Counted from the stretch's first letter, positions 23,677-34,422 are shown. The stretch is 64,000 nucleotides of DNA from Candidatus Puniceispirillum sp. (GCA_028382965.1 JAOEUK010000001.1:469001-533000); one strand, 5' to 3'. Notes: generated by a model not told the origin, from the letters alone. A program made the numbers and translations.

Positions 23677-25491
23677 ATGACCCAAGAGCTACGTAATATA
23701 GCTATAATAGCCCACGTTGATCATGGCAAGACAACGCTAATTGACTCGATCATGAAACAAAGTGGTATGTTTCGGGAAAACCAGCAGGTTGATGAACGGC
23801 TTATGGATTCAGGTGATCTTGAAAAAGAGCGCGGCATTACTATTCTTGCCAAACCAACTTCTGTCACATGGAAAGATGTCCGGATCAATATAATTGACAC
23901 ACCGGGCCATGCTGATTTTGGTGGTGAGGTTGAGAGAGTTCTGGGAATGGCTGATGGTGTCATTCTGCTCACTGACGCTGCTGAAGGGCCGATGCCGCAG
24001 ACAAAATTTGTTCTTGGTAAGGCATTAGCTCAGGGGTTGCGGCCCATTGTGATTATTAACAAAATTGACCGCAGCGATGGTCGGCCAGAAGAGGTGGTTG
24101 ATGAAGTCTTTGATTTGTTTGTCGCTCTTGACGCCAATGAAAACCAGCTTGATTTTCCAATTCTCTACGCATCGGGCCGCAATGGCTGGTGTGTTTGTGA
24201 ATTAGATGATCCAAGAGATAATTTGCACCCACTTCTTGACGTTATCCTTGATCACGTAAAGCCCCCGCAGGTGGATCAAAGCGCCCCTTTCGCGATGCTG
24301 GCAACATTGCTGGACTCTGATCCTTATCTTGGCCGGTGCCTTGTTGGGCGTGTTTTTCAAGGTAGTGCAAAGGTCAATGACAGTGTGAGGTCTATTGATC
24401 TCAATGGAGCTGTAGTTGAAACTGGGCGTTTAACAAAATTGATGATGTTTGAAGGTGCGGATCGTCGACCAGTGGAAACGGTTCATGCTGGCGACATTGT
24501 GTGTATCGCGGGCTTAACTAAAACATCTGTGGCGGATACGATTTGTTCAGTTGCCGTAACGGAACCAATTAAATCAACACCTATTGACCCACCTACAATG
24601 TCGGTGACCATCATGGTTAATGATTCCCCACTAGCAGGGCGCGAGGGTAAGAAAGTGACCTCCACGGCAATCCGCGAGCGTCTGCTGGCTGAAGCTGAGA
24701 CTAATGTAGCAATAACTTTTGCTGAAAGTGGCAACAAAGACTCTTTTGAAATTGGTGGTCGAGGTGAATTGCAATTAGGGGTATTAATTGAAACCATGCG
24801 GCGTGAAGGATTTGAATTAACTGTTTCAAGGCCAAAAGTCCTTTACAAAGAAGATGACACTGGTGCGCGTCTAGAGCCAATGGAAGAAGTTACCATTGAC
24901 GTTGATGAAGAATTCTCCAGCACGGTAGTTGATAGCCTAAATCGCCGAAGAGGCGAAATGTTGGACATGCGAGCAGCTGGTGCTGGCAAAACTCGATTAA
25001 TGTTTAAGGCTCCTTCTAGAGGATTAATAGGCTACCAAAGCCAGTTTTTGACACAAACCAGGGGCACAGGGGTTTTGAACCGAATTTTTGACTCCTATGC
25101 TCCTCATAAAGGGGCAATTGAAGGGCGTCGAAATGGTGCTTTGATCTCAACTGATTCCGGTGTTGTAGTTGCTTATGCACTTTTTAATTTGCAGGACCGC
25201 GGACAAATGTTTGTCACCCCGCAGACACCTGTTTATCAGGGTATGATTGTTGGGGAGCATAATCGAGACAATGATTTGGAGATCAATGTCTTGAAAGGAA
25301 AGCAACTCACAAATGTTCGATCATCGGGAACAGATGAGGCGGTTAAGCTTGTCCCGCCTCGGGTGATGTCGCTTGAACAAATGATGGCTTATATCAATGA
25401 AGATGAATTGCTTGAGGTCACACCGCAAAATCTTCGGCTTCGCAAGATGCACCTTTGCCCTCATGAGCGTAAACGAGCGGCTCGCGCCTAG
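23677..25491 (+). CDS. typA: Translational GTPase TypA/BipA
   Basis: 604 aa, the standard length. G1 AHVDHGKTTLID is at residues 12-23, the G2 region contains ERGITILAK, G3 is DTPGHADFGGEVERVLGM and G4 NKIDRSDGRPEEV. The typical EF-G-like domain follows (GRGELQLGVLIETMRREGFE), then the BipA C-terminus with LTNVRSSGTDEAVKLVPP. It is a ribosome-associated GTPase involved in 50S assembly and stress or cold growth. Monocistronic by spacing. Confidence 0.96.
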   Translation: MTQELRNIAIIAHVDHGKTTLIDSIMKQSGMFRENQQVDERLMDSGDLEKERGITILAKPTSVTWKDVRINIIDTPGHADFGGEVERVLGMADGVILLTDAAEGPMPQTKFVLGKALAQGLRPIVIINKIDRSDGRPEEVVDEVFDLFVALDANENQLDFPILYASGRNGWCVCELDDPRDNLHPLLDVILDHVKPPQVDQSAPFAMLATLLDSDPYLGRCLVGRVFQGSAKVNDSVRSIDLNGAVVETGRLTKLMMFEGADRRPVETVHAGDIVCIAGLTKTSVADTICSVAVTEPIKSTPIDPPTMSVTIMVNDSPLAGREGKKVTSTAIRERLLAEAETNVAITFAESGNKDSFEIGGRGELQLGVLIETMRREGFELTVSRPKVLYKEDDTGARLEPMEEVTIDVDEEFSSTVVDSLNRRRGEMLDMRAAGAGKTRLMFKAPSRGLIGYQSQFLTQTRGTGVLNRIFDSYAPHKGAIEGRRNGALISTDSGVVVAYALFNLQDRGQMFVTPQTPVYQGMIVGEHNRDNDLEINVLKGKQLTNVRSSGTDEAVKLVPPRVMSLEQMMAYINEDELLEVTPQNLRLRKMHLCPHERKRAARA

Positions 25492-25666
25492 TTTTCTGTC
25501 TAATATAAAATTGGATATGTTGATGACTGCTCGTGTTACAGCTAACTGGCGTGATGACAAGTAGCTAGTTAGCCGATATGATCCATCAGCATGGTTAGGC
25601 CAGGATAACTGATAATACCTGCAGTTGTTAGGTCTATTAATTGAAAGATAGACTGAGGAAGAGCAG

Positions 25667-26356
25667 ATGGTAATTGAAAATTTCACACATGTTTATGATA
25701 GGGCGTCGATGGCACGCTCAGTGGCGCGGATGCTTCTTGAAATTGAAGCGGTTCTGTTTCGTGCGGATGAACCATTCAAACTTACCTCCGGAATGATGAG
25801 TCCTGTCTATATAGACTGCCGCAAAATCATTTCATTTCCGCGAATGCGTGCCGCAATGATGGATTATGGTGCAACAGTAATTTTAAACGATATTGGCTAT
25901 GAGTCGCTTGATGCGCTTGCGGGGGGTGAAACTGCAGGCATTCCTTTTGCGGCATGGCTTGCTGAGCGAACCCATCTTCCGATGCAATATGTGCGTAAAA
26001 AACCAAAGGGTTTTGGCCGTGACGCCCGAATTGAAGGAGATATCACTGAGGGTCAGCGTATTCTCCTTGTTGAGGATCTTACAACTGATGGTGGCAGTAA
26101 GTTGAATTTTGTTGATGCCATGCGTACTGCAGGGGCTGATGTTGCCCACGCATTCGTAATTTTTTATTATGACATTTTCAAAAATACTCCAGCCCGTCTT
26201 GCTGAGCACGGAATCAAACTTCATTACCTGGCAACTTGGTGGGACGTCCTGTCTGAATGTAAGGACTCTGAAAAATTTGATCCAAAAACTCTTTTGGCTG
26301 TTGAGAACTTCCTTAATAACCCCGGTGAATGGTCAAAGGCTCATGGTGGAGTCTAA
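25667..26356 (+). CDS. pyrE: Orotate phosphoribosyltransferase
   Basis: 229 aa. The type I phosphoribosyltransferase PRPP loop is [13 protein letters not shown] at about residues 131-143. The N-terminal [21 protein letters not shown] and the [16 protein letters not shown] hood loop are typical of PyrE. It forms orotidine 5'-phosphate from orotate and PRPP in pyrimidine synthesis. Start ATG 25667 follows GAGGAAGAG. The 175 bp gap upstream holds an inverted repeat (GCTAACT 25541-25547 with AGTTAGC 25567-25573) without a T run. pyrC lies 20 kb further in the window. Confidence 0.92.
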   Translation: MVIENFTHVYDRASMARSVARMLLEIEAVLFRADEPFKLTSGMMSPVYIDCRKIISFPRMRAAMMDYGATVILNDIGYESLDALAGGETAGIPFAAWLAERTHLPMQYVRKKPKGFGRDARIEGDITEGQRILLVEDLTTDGGSKLNFVDAMRTAGADVAHAFVIFYYDIFKNTPARLAEHGIKLHYLATWWDVLSECKDSEKFDPKTLLAVENFLNNPGEWSKAHGGV

Positions 26357-26397
26357 AAGACTGGGGAGATTTTGAACGTTGTATTAGCAAGGCAAAA

Positions 26398-27507
26398 ATG
26401 ATGAAAATAAAGTCCTCTTACTTATTAGCTGGTGTTGTCGCACTAGCCGTTACTGGCTGGATGCTGTCAGACAATGTGGTGAATAAATTTCAAGGTCGAG
26501 ACCCGGCTATAATTAAGCTTGCCGATACCAAAAAAACTGATAAAAAAATGACTGGTGCACTGCAGCTGGGCTTTAAAGTGTCAGCCGTCCAAGTCAAAAA
26601 TAAACCAGTGAAACGTGTTATAAGAGCGAGTGGCGTCAGTGAGGCCAGTTTTGAGATGACAGTCTCTTCCACTGCGTCTGGCCAAATTGTGGCTTTGGGC
26701 GCAATTGAGGGCAACAAGGTGAAGACAGGAGATGTCCTTGCCCGCCTCGATCAGGGCACTCTTATAGAACAAATCAATGCGGCTAAAGCTAACCTTGAGG
26801 TGGCAAAAAGAAGGCGGGAAGTGACTGAGCGTCTTGCCAAAGAAAATTTTAGTGCACCTCTCGAGCAAGCAGAGCGTGCTGCTGCCTTCGCAGTGGCAAA
26901 GTCCAAACTACGCCAGCTCCAACAACAGCTTGCGGACACTGTGGTTTTTGCGCCAGTGTCTGGCCATCTGGAGACATTACATATTGAAAAGGGCGAAAGA
27001 GTTAGTCGTGACATGGCGATAGCAACAATTATGGGGCTTGATATCCTGTCAGTTGTGGTTGCGGTGCCGCAGAGTGAGGTGGCACGCATTAAGATTGGAA
27101 GAAATGTTACAGTTACTTTTGCCGGCAATGGATCACGAAAAGGGCTTGTTAAAAAAATTGCTGCTAAATCTAATTCTGAAACGCGAACATTTGATGTTAA
27201 AATTGAGCTACCAAACAAAGATCGTAAGCTACGCGCTGGCATGAGTGTGGAGGCCATGATTAATGCTGGCACAACTCAAGCATTTGCCATGTCGCCAGCG
27301 CACCTGTCTGTTTCTGGCGATGGTGCTTTGACTGCCAAAATTGTAGTTAAGGGTAGGGTGGTTATGGTTCCAATTGATATGATCCAATCGGGAGAAGAAA
27401 TGGTTTTTGTATCAGGGCTGCCAAATGAGGCAATCTTGCTTACCGTAGGACAAGGCTTTGTCGAGGATGGTGCTAGGGTAGCATATAAGCTCACGGACGC
27501 ATCATGA
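26398..27507 (+). CDS. RND efflux periplasmic adaptor (HlyD/AcrA family)
   Basis: About 369 aa membrane-fusion protein. An N-terminal membrane anchor (SSYLLAGVVALAVTGWML), a lipoyl half VSSTASGQIVALGAIEGNKV and its matching half VFAPVSGHLETLHIEKGERV bracket a short helical hairpin, followed by a beta-barrel. The frame continues upstream to 26329, overlapping pyrE, but the ATG at 26398 (or 26401) directly precedes the membrane anchor and has an AAGG site. It links the inner-membrane pump to an outer-membrane channel. It overlaps the pump gene by ATGA. Confidence 0.86.
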   Translation: MMKIKSSYLLAGVVALAVTGWMLSDNVVNKFQGRDPAIIKLADTKKTDKKMTGALQLGFKVSAVQVKNKPVKRVIRASGVSEASFEMTVSSTASGQIVALGAIEGNKVKTGDVLARLDQGTLIEQINAAKANLEVAKRRREVTERLAKENFSAPLEQAERAAAFAVAKSKLRQLQQQLADTVVFAPVSGHLETLHIEKGERVSRDMAIATIMGLDILSVVVAVPQSEVARIKIGRNVTVTFAGNGSRKGLVKKIAAKSNSETRTFDVKIELPNKDRKLRAGMSVEAMINAGTTQAFAMSPAHLSVSGDGALTAKIVVKGRVVMVPIDMIQSGEEMVFVSGLPNEAILLTVGQGFVEDGARVAYKLTDAS

Positions 27508-30500
27508 ATCAAATTATTGAGGCTGCTTTTTCACGAACTGGCGCTGTTCTTGTGGCAATGTGTATGTTGTTTGCGGTTGGCATCTCATCATACATAGATA
27601 TCCCAAAAGAAGCTAAACCTGATATTGATATTCCTGTTGCATATGTCTCTGTCCCCTATGATGGTATCTCACCTGAAGATGCGGAAAGACTTATTGTTAA
27701 ACCACTAGAGAATCGTCTTCGTTCAGTTGAGGGCCTTAAAAAGATGACATCTGTATCTTCTGAGGGATATGGATCAGTGTCTTTGGAGTTTGCTGCTGGA
27801 GAGAATATTGACAAAGCGATTGCTGATGTCCGAAAAGCTGTTGAAGATGCAAAACCTGATCTGCCGCCAGATGCGGATGAACCGAAAGTGATTGAAGTAA
27901 GCCTTTCATTATTTCCTGTATTGACTGCAGCACTATATGGTCCAGTCCCAGAACGTGAAATGGTTCAAGCTGCGCGGCGGCTCAAAGACAAGCTTGAAGC
28001 TTTGCCTGGTGTTTTAGAAGTTGATATTGGTGGAGACCGAAAGGAAGTATTGGAAATCCTCATTGATGCTGGTGCCATTGAAGCCTATGGGCTTGATCCA
28101 TCAGCGTTAAGTCAGCTCATGCAGAGTAATAATCAGCTTGTGACTGCCGGCGCCATTGATGATGGCGGTGGTCGTCTTGTTGTTAAGGTGCCCGGTGTCT
28201 TGGAGTCAGTTGATGATTTGATTAACATGCCAATCAAGGCGAAAAATGGAAACAGTATTCGTTTTGGTGATGTGGCATCTGTACGTCGTACTTTTCGACA
28301 GGCACAAGGATGGTCACGAGTGAATGGTGAGCAGGCCATTGTTTTGGATATACGGAAGCGTGTTGGCTCAAATGTGATTGAAGTAGTTGAGTCTGCGCGG
28401 ACTATAATTGATTCAGCAGCTCCAAAGATTGGGCCAGACGTCAAAGTCAGCTATCTTTTTGATGATTCTAAAGAAGTTCGGCGGATGTTAAGTGACCTTG
28501 GCAATAACGTTGGTGCTGCAGTAATAATTGTGATGGTTGTCGTTTTGGCAAATTTGGGCCTCCGAAATGCAACCCTTGTTGGGTTGGCGATACCTGGTTC
28601 ATTTTTTGTTGGTATTACGGCATTAAATGCGCTGGGTATCACAATGAATATTGTGGTTCTGTTCTCTCTTATACTTGTGGCTGGCATGCTTGTTGATGGC
28701 GTCATTGTAACGACTGAATATGCAGACCGACAAATTGCAATGGGGATGGATCGCCGTGACGCATACAAGATTGGAGCCCAGCGCATGGCATGGCCAATTA
28801 TTTCGTCAACTATTACAACGCTTATGGTATTTATGCCACTATTGTTCTGGCCCGGTATTGTTGGTCAATTTATGCAATATTTACCTATGACGGTGATCGC
28901 AGTTCTTACTGCCTCTTTGGTAATGGCCTTAATTTTTGTTCCGGTTCTTGGCAGTTTGATTGGAAAGCGACGTGTAGACTATAAGACAATATCGTCTACA
29001 GCACCTCGTTTTTACCGCCATGTTCTAAAGTTTTCTGTGCGACAACCAGTAATTGTGATGGTGGCTGTGATTGGCTTTATGTGTGTGTCATTCTTTGGTT
29101 ATGCCTCCGCTGGTCTTGGGGTGTCTTTCTTTCCTGATATTGAGCCTGATCAGGCTCAAGTTCAGGTTTTGGCGCGCGGTGATCTATCAGCGAAGGAGCG
29201 TGATGCGTTGGTTCAAGACGCTGAAGATAGTATTTTAGCACAGCCTGGCATACGTGATTTGTATGGCAAGTCATTCAGGTCTGGTGGTGGTGGTAACCAG
29301 GTACCAAGAGATTCAGTGGGCACTATTCGTACGGTGTTTGCTGATTGGCAAACACGTGAAAAAGCTACGGTTTTGATTGATCAGATGCGCGGTCGAATGG
29401 CGACACTTTCTGGCGCTGAATTTAGTATTCAAAAACAGCAACAAGGACCTGGATCTGCTCAGCCAATTCGAATTGATGTTGTAGGAAAATCACTTGTCGA
29501 AATTGGTGATGCGACAAGTGAAGTTATTAGTCGGATGAACAAAATTGGTGGGTTTGTTGATGTGACAGATAGTCGACCCTTACCAGGTACTGAATGGTCT
29601 CTGATCACAGACCGTGATGCCGCTAGCCGGCATGGAGTTTCAATCTCTGGCCTTGGTATGATGATTAAAATGTTAACTCGTGGATTGCGTATTTCAGACT
29701 ACCGACCCGATGACACTGAAGAGGAGCTTGATGTTGTCATGCGTTTCATGGGAGACCAACGTAACCTGGATCGGCTAAAAGAACTCCGTGTGCCAACGGT
29801 TAGTGGGTCCTATGTACCTTTGTCAGTTTTTGCCAGTCTTGAACCACGCGTAAAAGGGGGTGACATTGAACGTAAAGATGGACAGCGATATATGTATATC
29901 AACTCTAGTGTTGATTCAGCATTCCTGCCAGCAGACTTAATTGCATTATTGCGTCAATCTTTGGCCGACTATCCAATAGAGGGAGATGTTGTTGTCCAGT
30001 TTGGGGGTGAAGATAAGGACATTGCTGAAACGGGCGCCTTTTTGGGAAAGGCATTTGGTGTTTCACTGTTGTTAATGGTGATTGTTCTAATGATCCAATT
30101 TAATTCTGGTTGGCAGGCGATTGTTACAATGTCAGCAATCGTTCTATCTACTGGCGGAGTATTCTTGGGTTTGTGGGTTAGTGGCCGTCCGTTTGGAATA
30201 GTGATGTCTGGGCTAGGTGTGATCGCGCTTGCCGGTATTGTGGTGAATAACAACATTGTGCTTATTGACACATTTAACGAATATCAGAAACGTGGCTATG
30301 GAGCTGCGCAAGCAGCTTTTAGATCTGGCCTCGTTCGATTTAGGCCAGTAATATTGACTGCAATTACTACCATTTTAGGTCTGGTTCCTATGGTGTTTGA
30401 AATGACAATTTTACTGGTGGAGCGTAAAATACTTGTTGGTGCGCCATCGTCGCAGTGGTGGACGCAGCTTTCGAGTACTATTGCTGGTGGTCTGATGTTT

Positions 30501-30593
30501 GCAACTATTCTAACTCTTTTGGCAACACCAGCAATGTTAGTGGTTGGATCTTATGTTGCTGTTAAATTGCGCCGTCTTCCTGCCGCTACATAG
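27504..30593 (+). CDS. RND family efflux pump permease
   Basis: 1029 aa AcrB/MdtC-like transporter with the usual duplicated six-helix plus large periplasmic loop layout. TM4 carries AGMLVDGVIVTTEYADR, so only one of the two adjacent proton-relay Asp residues (DD in AcrB) is kept; the second is Gly. I recall this variant in other alphaproteobacterial pumps. TM10 contains ALAGIVVNNNIVLIDTFNEY. Motifs PDIEPDQAQVQV and FLGKAFGVSLLLMVIVLMIQF are family-typical. Substrate unknown. Translationally coupled to the adaptor; no TolC-like outer-membrane gene follows. Confidence 0.9.
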   Translation: MNQIIEAAFSRTGAVLVAMCMLFAVGISSYIDIPKEAKPDIDIPVAYVSVPYDGISPEDAERLIVKPLENRLRSVEGLKKMTSVSSEGYGSVSLEFAAGENIDKAIADVRKAVEDAKPDLPPDADEPKVIEVSLSLFPVLTAALYGPVPEREMVQAARRLKDKLEALPGVLEVDIGGDRKEVLEILIDAGAIEAYGLDPSALSQLMQSNNQLVTAGAIDDGGGRLVVKVPGVLESVDDLINMPIKAKNGNSIRFGDVASVRRTFRQAQGWSRVNGEQAIVLDIRKRVGSNVIEVVESARTIIDSAAPKIGPDVKVSYLFDDSKEVRRMLSDLGNNVGAAVIIVMVVVLANLGLRNATLVGLAIPGSFFVGITALNALGITMNIVVLFSLILVAGMLVDGVIVTTEYADRQIAMGMDRRDAYKIGAQRMAWPIISSTITTLMVFMPLLFWPGIVGQFMQYLPMTVIAVLTASLVMALIFVPVLGSLIGKRRVDYKTISSTAPRFYRHVLKFSVRQPVIVMVAVIGFMCVSFFGYASAGLGVSFFPDIEPDQAQVQVLARGDLSAKERDALVQDAEDSILAQPGIRDLYGKSFRSGGGGNQVPRDSVGTIRTVFADWQTREKATVLIDQMRGRMATLSGAEFSIQKQQQGPGSAQPIRIDVVGKSLVEIGDATSEVISRMNKIGGFVDVTDSRPLPGTEWSLITDRDAASRHGVSISGLGMMIKMLTRGLRISDYRPDDTEEELDVVMRFMGDQRNLDRLKELRVPTVSGSYVPLSVFASLEPRVKGGDIERKDGQRYMYINSSVDSAFLPADLIALLRQSLADYPIEGDVVVQFGGEDKDIAETGAFLGKAFGVSLLLMVIVLMIQFNSGWQAIVTMSAIVLSTGGVFLGLWVSGRPFGIVMSGLGVIALAGIVVNNNIVLIDTFNEYQKRGYGAAQAAFRSGLVRFRPVILTAITTILGLVPMVFEMTILLVERKILVGAPSSQWWTQLSSTIAGGLMFATILTLLATPAMLVVGSYVAVKLRRLPAAT

Positions 30594-30616
30594 AGTTATC
30601 TATACAAAATTTCGTT

Positions 30617-31981
30617 TTATTCGCCAGCCATAGTTGCCTCGCAGGCTTTGGCAATTGCCAAAAGCCGGCGATCATGCTGGCGTGATCCCACAAGTGACAA
30701 ACCAACTGGACCAGTGCCGGGCTCATGGCAGGGGATACTTATTGTCGGTCTATCTAAATAATTAAAGACAGACGTGTTTCGGAGGCTTTTTGCGCTCTGT
30801 AAGATTTTAGACTCAATGTTGGTCAATGATGATAATTTTGGAGGCAATATTGGCGCAGTTGGTAAAACCAAGGCATCAAAACCTCGAAACTTTGCCTGTA
30901 CTTCCGCCCAGACTTGTTTTCGCGTTTCAAACATTTCGATGTATTCACTTGCCAAGATATTTTTTCCACTTTGAAGACGGTATGCGACGAAGGGGTCATA
31001 ACTACTGCTCATCCCAGATTCAAGGCGGGTTTTATGGACTTGATAGGCTTCTGCCGCGACAATGCTTTTTGGGTTGTTGCTTGGCCGGAGATTCTCAATT
31101 GCTGCAAATGTAACGTCTACAATCTCTGCGCCGGCTGCTGCGAGCATATCAATTGCGCAGTCAAAACTATGGGCCACATGCGGGTCAAGATCTTCAAATA
31201 AGTACCCTTTTGGTATAGCTAGCCGCAAACCTTTTACTATAGAATGCAATTCATCTTCACCGGGCCCACCTGCCATTAGGCTATCCAAAATTGCACAGCA
31301 TGAGACACTATTAGCCATTGGTCCGGCGGCGTCAAATGATTGGGAAAGGGGATAAACCCCTTCAGATGGTATACGTGTTGTTGTTGGTTTAAATCCAACA
31401 ATCCCACAAAAGGCTGCAGGAGTACGGGTCGAGCCACCGGTATCAGAACCGATTGAGGCTGCAGCCATATGGTCGCTGATTGAAACTGCGCTTCCAGATG
31501 ATGATCCGCCAGCAACACGACCTTTATGAATATCATTTTTGTCACGTTCAAAAGGGCTTCTGGGGTCTCCATAGTGGGCATTTGTACCGATACCAGAGAA
31601 GGCAAATTCTGTCATATTGGTACGTCCAATAACAATAAACCCTGCAGCTTTTAACCGTGTTAGCACTGTAGCGTCTTTCTTCGCGGGTGCAGCTTCATTT
31701 AAGACCTTCGATCCTGCACGCGTTACAATTCCTTCCTCATCAAATAAATCTTTAATTGACAACGGTATGCCGGCAAAGGTGGGAAGGGACCAACCTTCTT
31801 TTCGAGCTTTATCAAAGTCATTTGCTTGTAATCGGGCACGGTCATGATAGACTTTTATAAACGCCCGTGTGCCCTCACCATCTTGTTTGTCAATCGCTGC
31901 AAGGCAATCATCTAGCAGTTTGCGAGCAGTCAGAGTGCCAAGCTCGAGCTGTGCAGTAAGGTCTTTTATTAAATAAGTCAT
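30617..31981 (-). CDS. Amidase signature family protein
   Basis: 454 aa. The Ser-cisSer-Lys catalytic triad is visible: Lys in PLSIKDLFDEEG near residue 75, cis-Ser in AGGSSSGSAVSI near 157-168, and nucleophile Ser in IGSDTGGSTRTPAAFCG near 176-192. The C-terminal LPTAPILPP is also typical. It hydrolyses an amide; substrate not predictable, and without GatB/GatC neighbours it is probably not GatA. ATG 31981 is chosen over TTG 31987. It runs convergent to the RND pump, leaving 23 bp. Confidence 0.85.
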   Translation of the reverse strand: MTYLIKDLTAQLELGTLTARKLLDDCLAAIDKQDGEGTRAFIKVYHDRARLQANDFDKARKEGWSLPTFAGIPLSIKDLFDEEGIVTRAGSKVLNEAAPAKKDATVLTRLKAAGFIVIGRTNMTEFAFSGIGTNAHYGDPRSPFERDKNDIHKGRVAGGSSSGSAVSISDHMAAASIGSDTGGSTRTPAAFCGIVGFKPTTTRIPSEGVYPLSQSFDAAGPMANSVSCCAILDSLMAGGPGEDELHSIVKGLRLAIPKGYLFEDLDPHVAHSFDCAIDMLAAAGAEIVDVTFAAIENLRPSNNPKSIVAAEAYQVHKTRLESGMSSSYDPFVAYRLQSGKNILASEYIEMFETRKQVWAEVQAKFRGFDALVLPTAPILPPKLSSLTNIESKILQSAKSLRNTSVFNYLDRPTISIPCHEPGTGPVGLSLVGSRQHDRRLLAIAKACEATMAGE

Positions 31982-32306
31982 TATCAATTATGAACGTGTT
32001 AAAATAGAAATCCATGTTTTTCTTTGTTTTGATGACATCCCTCTTCAGCAGTCTTAAAAGTGCGAGCGGTAATGCCCGTTTTGTTTCTATTACCTGTGGC
32101 TGCCATTATAAGCGCAGTCATTATAATTGGCTAGAGTTCAGATATAGTTGTGCTTACAGGTGGCGGGGTGTTGGTTTTAGGTGTTAGGGCTGTGATACCT
32201 AACCTAACTTATTTTTTTGTGACGGCAGAAAAAACTTAGTTGACTATGAGAGCCTGGATCTTCTTGCGCCTTGCAGGCATGGATAATCAATAGGCTGAAC
32301 CTACTA
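31982..32306. other. Intergenic gap with an orphan hairpin
   Basis: No gene is seen in this 325 bp. At 32177-32188 (TTAGG-TG-TTAGG) and 32198-32207 (CCTAACCTAA) is a bulged hairpin followed by TTATTTTTTT, resembling a plus-strand terminator, yet no plus-strand gene ends just upstream. Confidence 0.5.
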
Positions 32307-33500
32307 TTAAGTGCCAGTAAAGGCCTCGAGTCCAGTTTGTGCTCGACCAAGGATCAACGCATGAACATCATGAGTGCCTTCATAGGTGTTGACTGTTTCC
32401 AGGTTGATCATATGTCGCATTACATGATATTCTTCGGCGATACCATTACCACCATGCATGTCACGCGACATCCGGGCGATGGCTAGCGCTTTACCGCAAT
32501 TGTTGCGCTTTACCAATGAAATATTTTCTGGCGCACAATTATTCTCATCAAGCAATCGACCCACCCGAAGTGCAGCTTGCAAACCAAGTGTGATCTCAGT
32601 TTGCATATCTGCAAGTTTAAGCTGAATAAGCTGATTTGCAGCCAATGGTCGGTTAAATTGTTTGCGATCAAGCGTATATTGACGGGCAGCATGCCAGCAA
32701 AATTCAGAAGCGCCCATTACTCCCCAAGAAATACCGTAACGTGCTTTATTAAGGCATGAAAATGGACCCTTAAGGCCGACAACATTTGGTAAAATATTTT
32801 CGTCTAAAACAAAAGCGTTATCCATTTGAATAGAGCCTGTTACGGAAGCGCGCAGTGATAACTTACCTTCAATTTTTGGCGTACTAAAGCCACTTCCAGC
32901 AGTGGCGCGCTCGATTATGAAGCCGCGAATAATCCCATCTAGTTTGCCCCAAATAATGGCAATGTCAGCATAAGGAGCATTCGAGATCCAGGTTTTTGAT
33001 CCTGAGAGGTTATAACCTCCATCGACTTTTACAGCTTTTGTTGCCATGCCACCCGGGTCTGAGCCAAAATCAGGTTCAGTGAGGCCGAAGCAGCCAATCA
33101 ATTCGCCAGCAGCCAATCTTGGTAAAAATTTGTGCTTTTGTTCATCACTCCCAAAACTGTAGATTGGATGCATAACCAGTGACGACTGAACCGACATAGC
33201 TGAACGGTATCCAGAGTCAACTCGTTCAATCTCACGAGCGGCAAGGCCATAAGCAACGTGATTAACGCCGGCACCACCAAACTCTTCTGGGATTGTTGGC
33301 CCAAGAAGCCCGAGAGCACCCATGTCTTTTAACAATGCTGGATCAAAGGACTCGTCGCGATAGTCACTGATTACGCGTGGCATCAAAACATCATCTGCAA
33401 ACGCTTTGGCGGCGTCACGAACCATTCGCTCTTCATCACTCAGCTGAGCTTCAAGGAAAAAAGGGTCATCCCATTGGAATTGAGGTTTGGAAGAAGTCAT
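32307..33500 (-). CDS. gcdH: Glutaryl-CoA dehydrogenase
   Basis: 397 aa acyl-CoA dehydrogenase with the glutaryl-CoA dehydrogenase pattern. It has [13 protein letters not shown]-like N-terminal text, [19 protein letters not shown] near 95-113, [15 protein letters not shown] near 138 (FAD contact), and [14 protein letters not shown]. The C-terminal [20 protein letters not shown] holds the catalytic-base Glu. It oxidises and decarboxylates glutaryl-CoA to crotonyl-CoA in lysine/tryptophan degradation. Monocistronic here. The 265 bp gap downstream of its start codon side (33501-33765) shows only AT-rich sequence shared with the rpe promoter. Confidence 0.92.
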   Translation of the reverse strand: MTSSKPQFQWDDPFFLEAQLSDEERMVRDAAKAFADDVLMPRVISDYRDESFDPALLKDMGALGLLGPTIPEEFGGAGVNHVAYGLAAREIERVDSGYRSAMSVQSSLVMHPIYSFGSDEQKHKFLPRLAAGELIGCFGLTEPDFGSDPGGMATKAVKVDGGYNLSGSKTWISNAPYADIAIIWGKLDGIIRGFIIERATAGSGFSTPKIEGKLSLRASVTGSIQMDNAFVLDENILPNVVGLKGPFSCLNKARYGISWGVMGASEFCWHAARQYTLDRKQFNRPLAANQLIQLKLADMQTEITLGLQAALRVGRLLDENNCAPENISLVKRNNCGKALAIARMSRDMHGGNGIAEEYHVMRHMINLETVNTYEGTHDVHALILGRAQTGLEAFTGT

Positions 33501-33765
33501 ACAATTGTCCTTAGGATAAGTTTTGCTATCATATAAATACAGATTTAAAATTAATATTACCTTACTTTTGAGTCGTTTGTCATTGCATTATCTATATTTT
33601 TTTCTAAAAAGCTCAGCCATTTTGTCACAGCGATGTTTGAAAAAAATAGGTTGCAATTGCTTGGTGACTTGTAATTTCCTGCGATTGACCTATTGATCAA
33701 CGTAGCATCAGTGCTAGAGTGTATGGACTATATGTATAGGAAGGCTTCGAGCTGGAACGAGTAGA

Positions 33766-34422
33766 ATGAACGATGATCTAATTATTTCGCCTTCCATACT
33801 GGCTGCTGATTTCAGCCGAATAGGTGATGAAGTTGCAGCTGTTGATGCTGCGGGTGCTGATTGGATTCATCTTGATGTAATGGATGGCCATTTTGTACCC
33901 AATTTGACCTTTGGTCCACCACTGATCGAAGCCCTGCGTCCGCATAGTAAGAAGAATTTTGACACACATTTAATGGTTTCAAACCCTGATTCAATGCTTG
34001 CTGACTATGCAGCTGCTGGGTCAGATATCATTACCGTTCATATGGAAGCTTGCACACATCTCGACCGGACTCTTAGTCACATTCGAGAACTTGGATGTAA
34101 GGCGGGTGTTTCCCTAAATCCACATACTGCGATTGACGGCTTGCAACATGTGCTTGACCGGTTGGACTTGATCCTTGTAATGACTGTCAACCCAGGATTT
34201 GGTGGGCAGAGTTTTATCAAGGCCATGCTTGAAAAAATAACTGCTGTCAAATCGATGATAGGGCATCGGCCAATTATCATTGAGGTTGACGGAGGGGTGA
34301 CAGCCGATAATGCAGGCCAAATTGTTAACGCTGGTGCGCGAGCATTGGTTGTGGGATCAGCCGTTTTCAAAGGATCGGAGTATGCAAAAAATATTGCTTC
34401 CATTCGAGCGGCTAACCTGTGA
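33766..34422 (+). CDS. rpe: Ribulose-phosphate 3-epimerase
   Basis: 218 aa TIM barrel. Opens with SPSILAADFSRIGDEVAAVD, followed by DWIHLDVMDGHFVPNLTFGP (metal His/Asp), DTHLMVSNPD, MTVNPGFGGQSF and EVDGGVTADNA, all signature blocks of Rpe. It interconverts ribulose-5-phosphate and xylulose-5-phosphate in the pentose phosphate pathway. Followed after 39 bp by a glutathione-dependent reductase gene, probably cotranscribed but functionally unrelated. Confidence 0.95.
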   Translation: MNDDLIISPSILAADFSRIGDEVAAVDAAGADWIHLDVMDGHFVPNLTFGPPLIEALRPHSKKNFDTHLMVSNPDSMLADYAAAGSDIITVHMEACTHLDRTLSHIRELGCKAGVSLNPHTAIDGLQHVLDRLDLILVMTVNPGFGGQSFIKAMLEKITAVKSMIGHRPIIIEVDGGVTADNAGQIVNAGARALVVGSAVFKGSEYAKNIASIRAANL

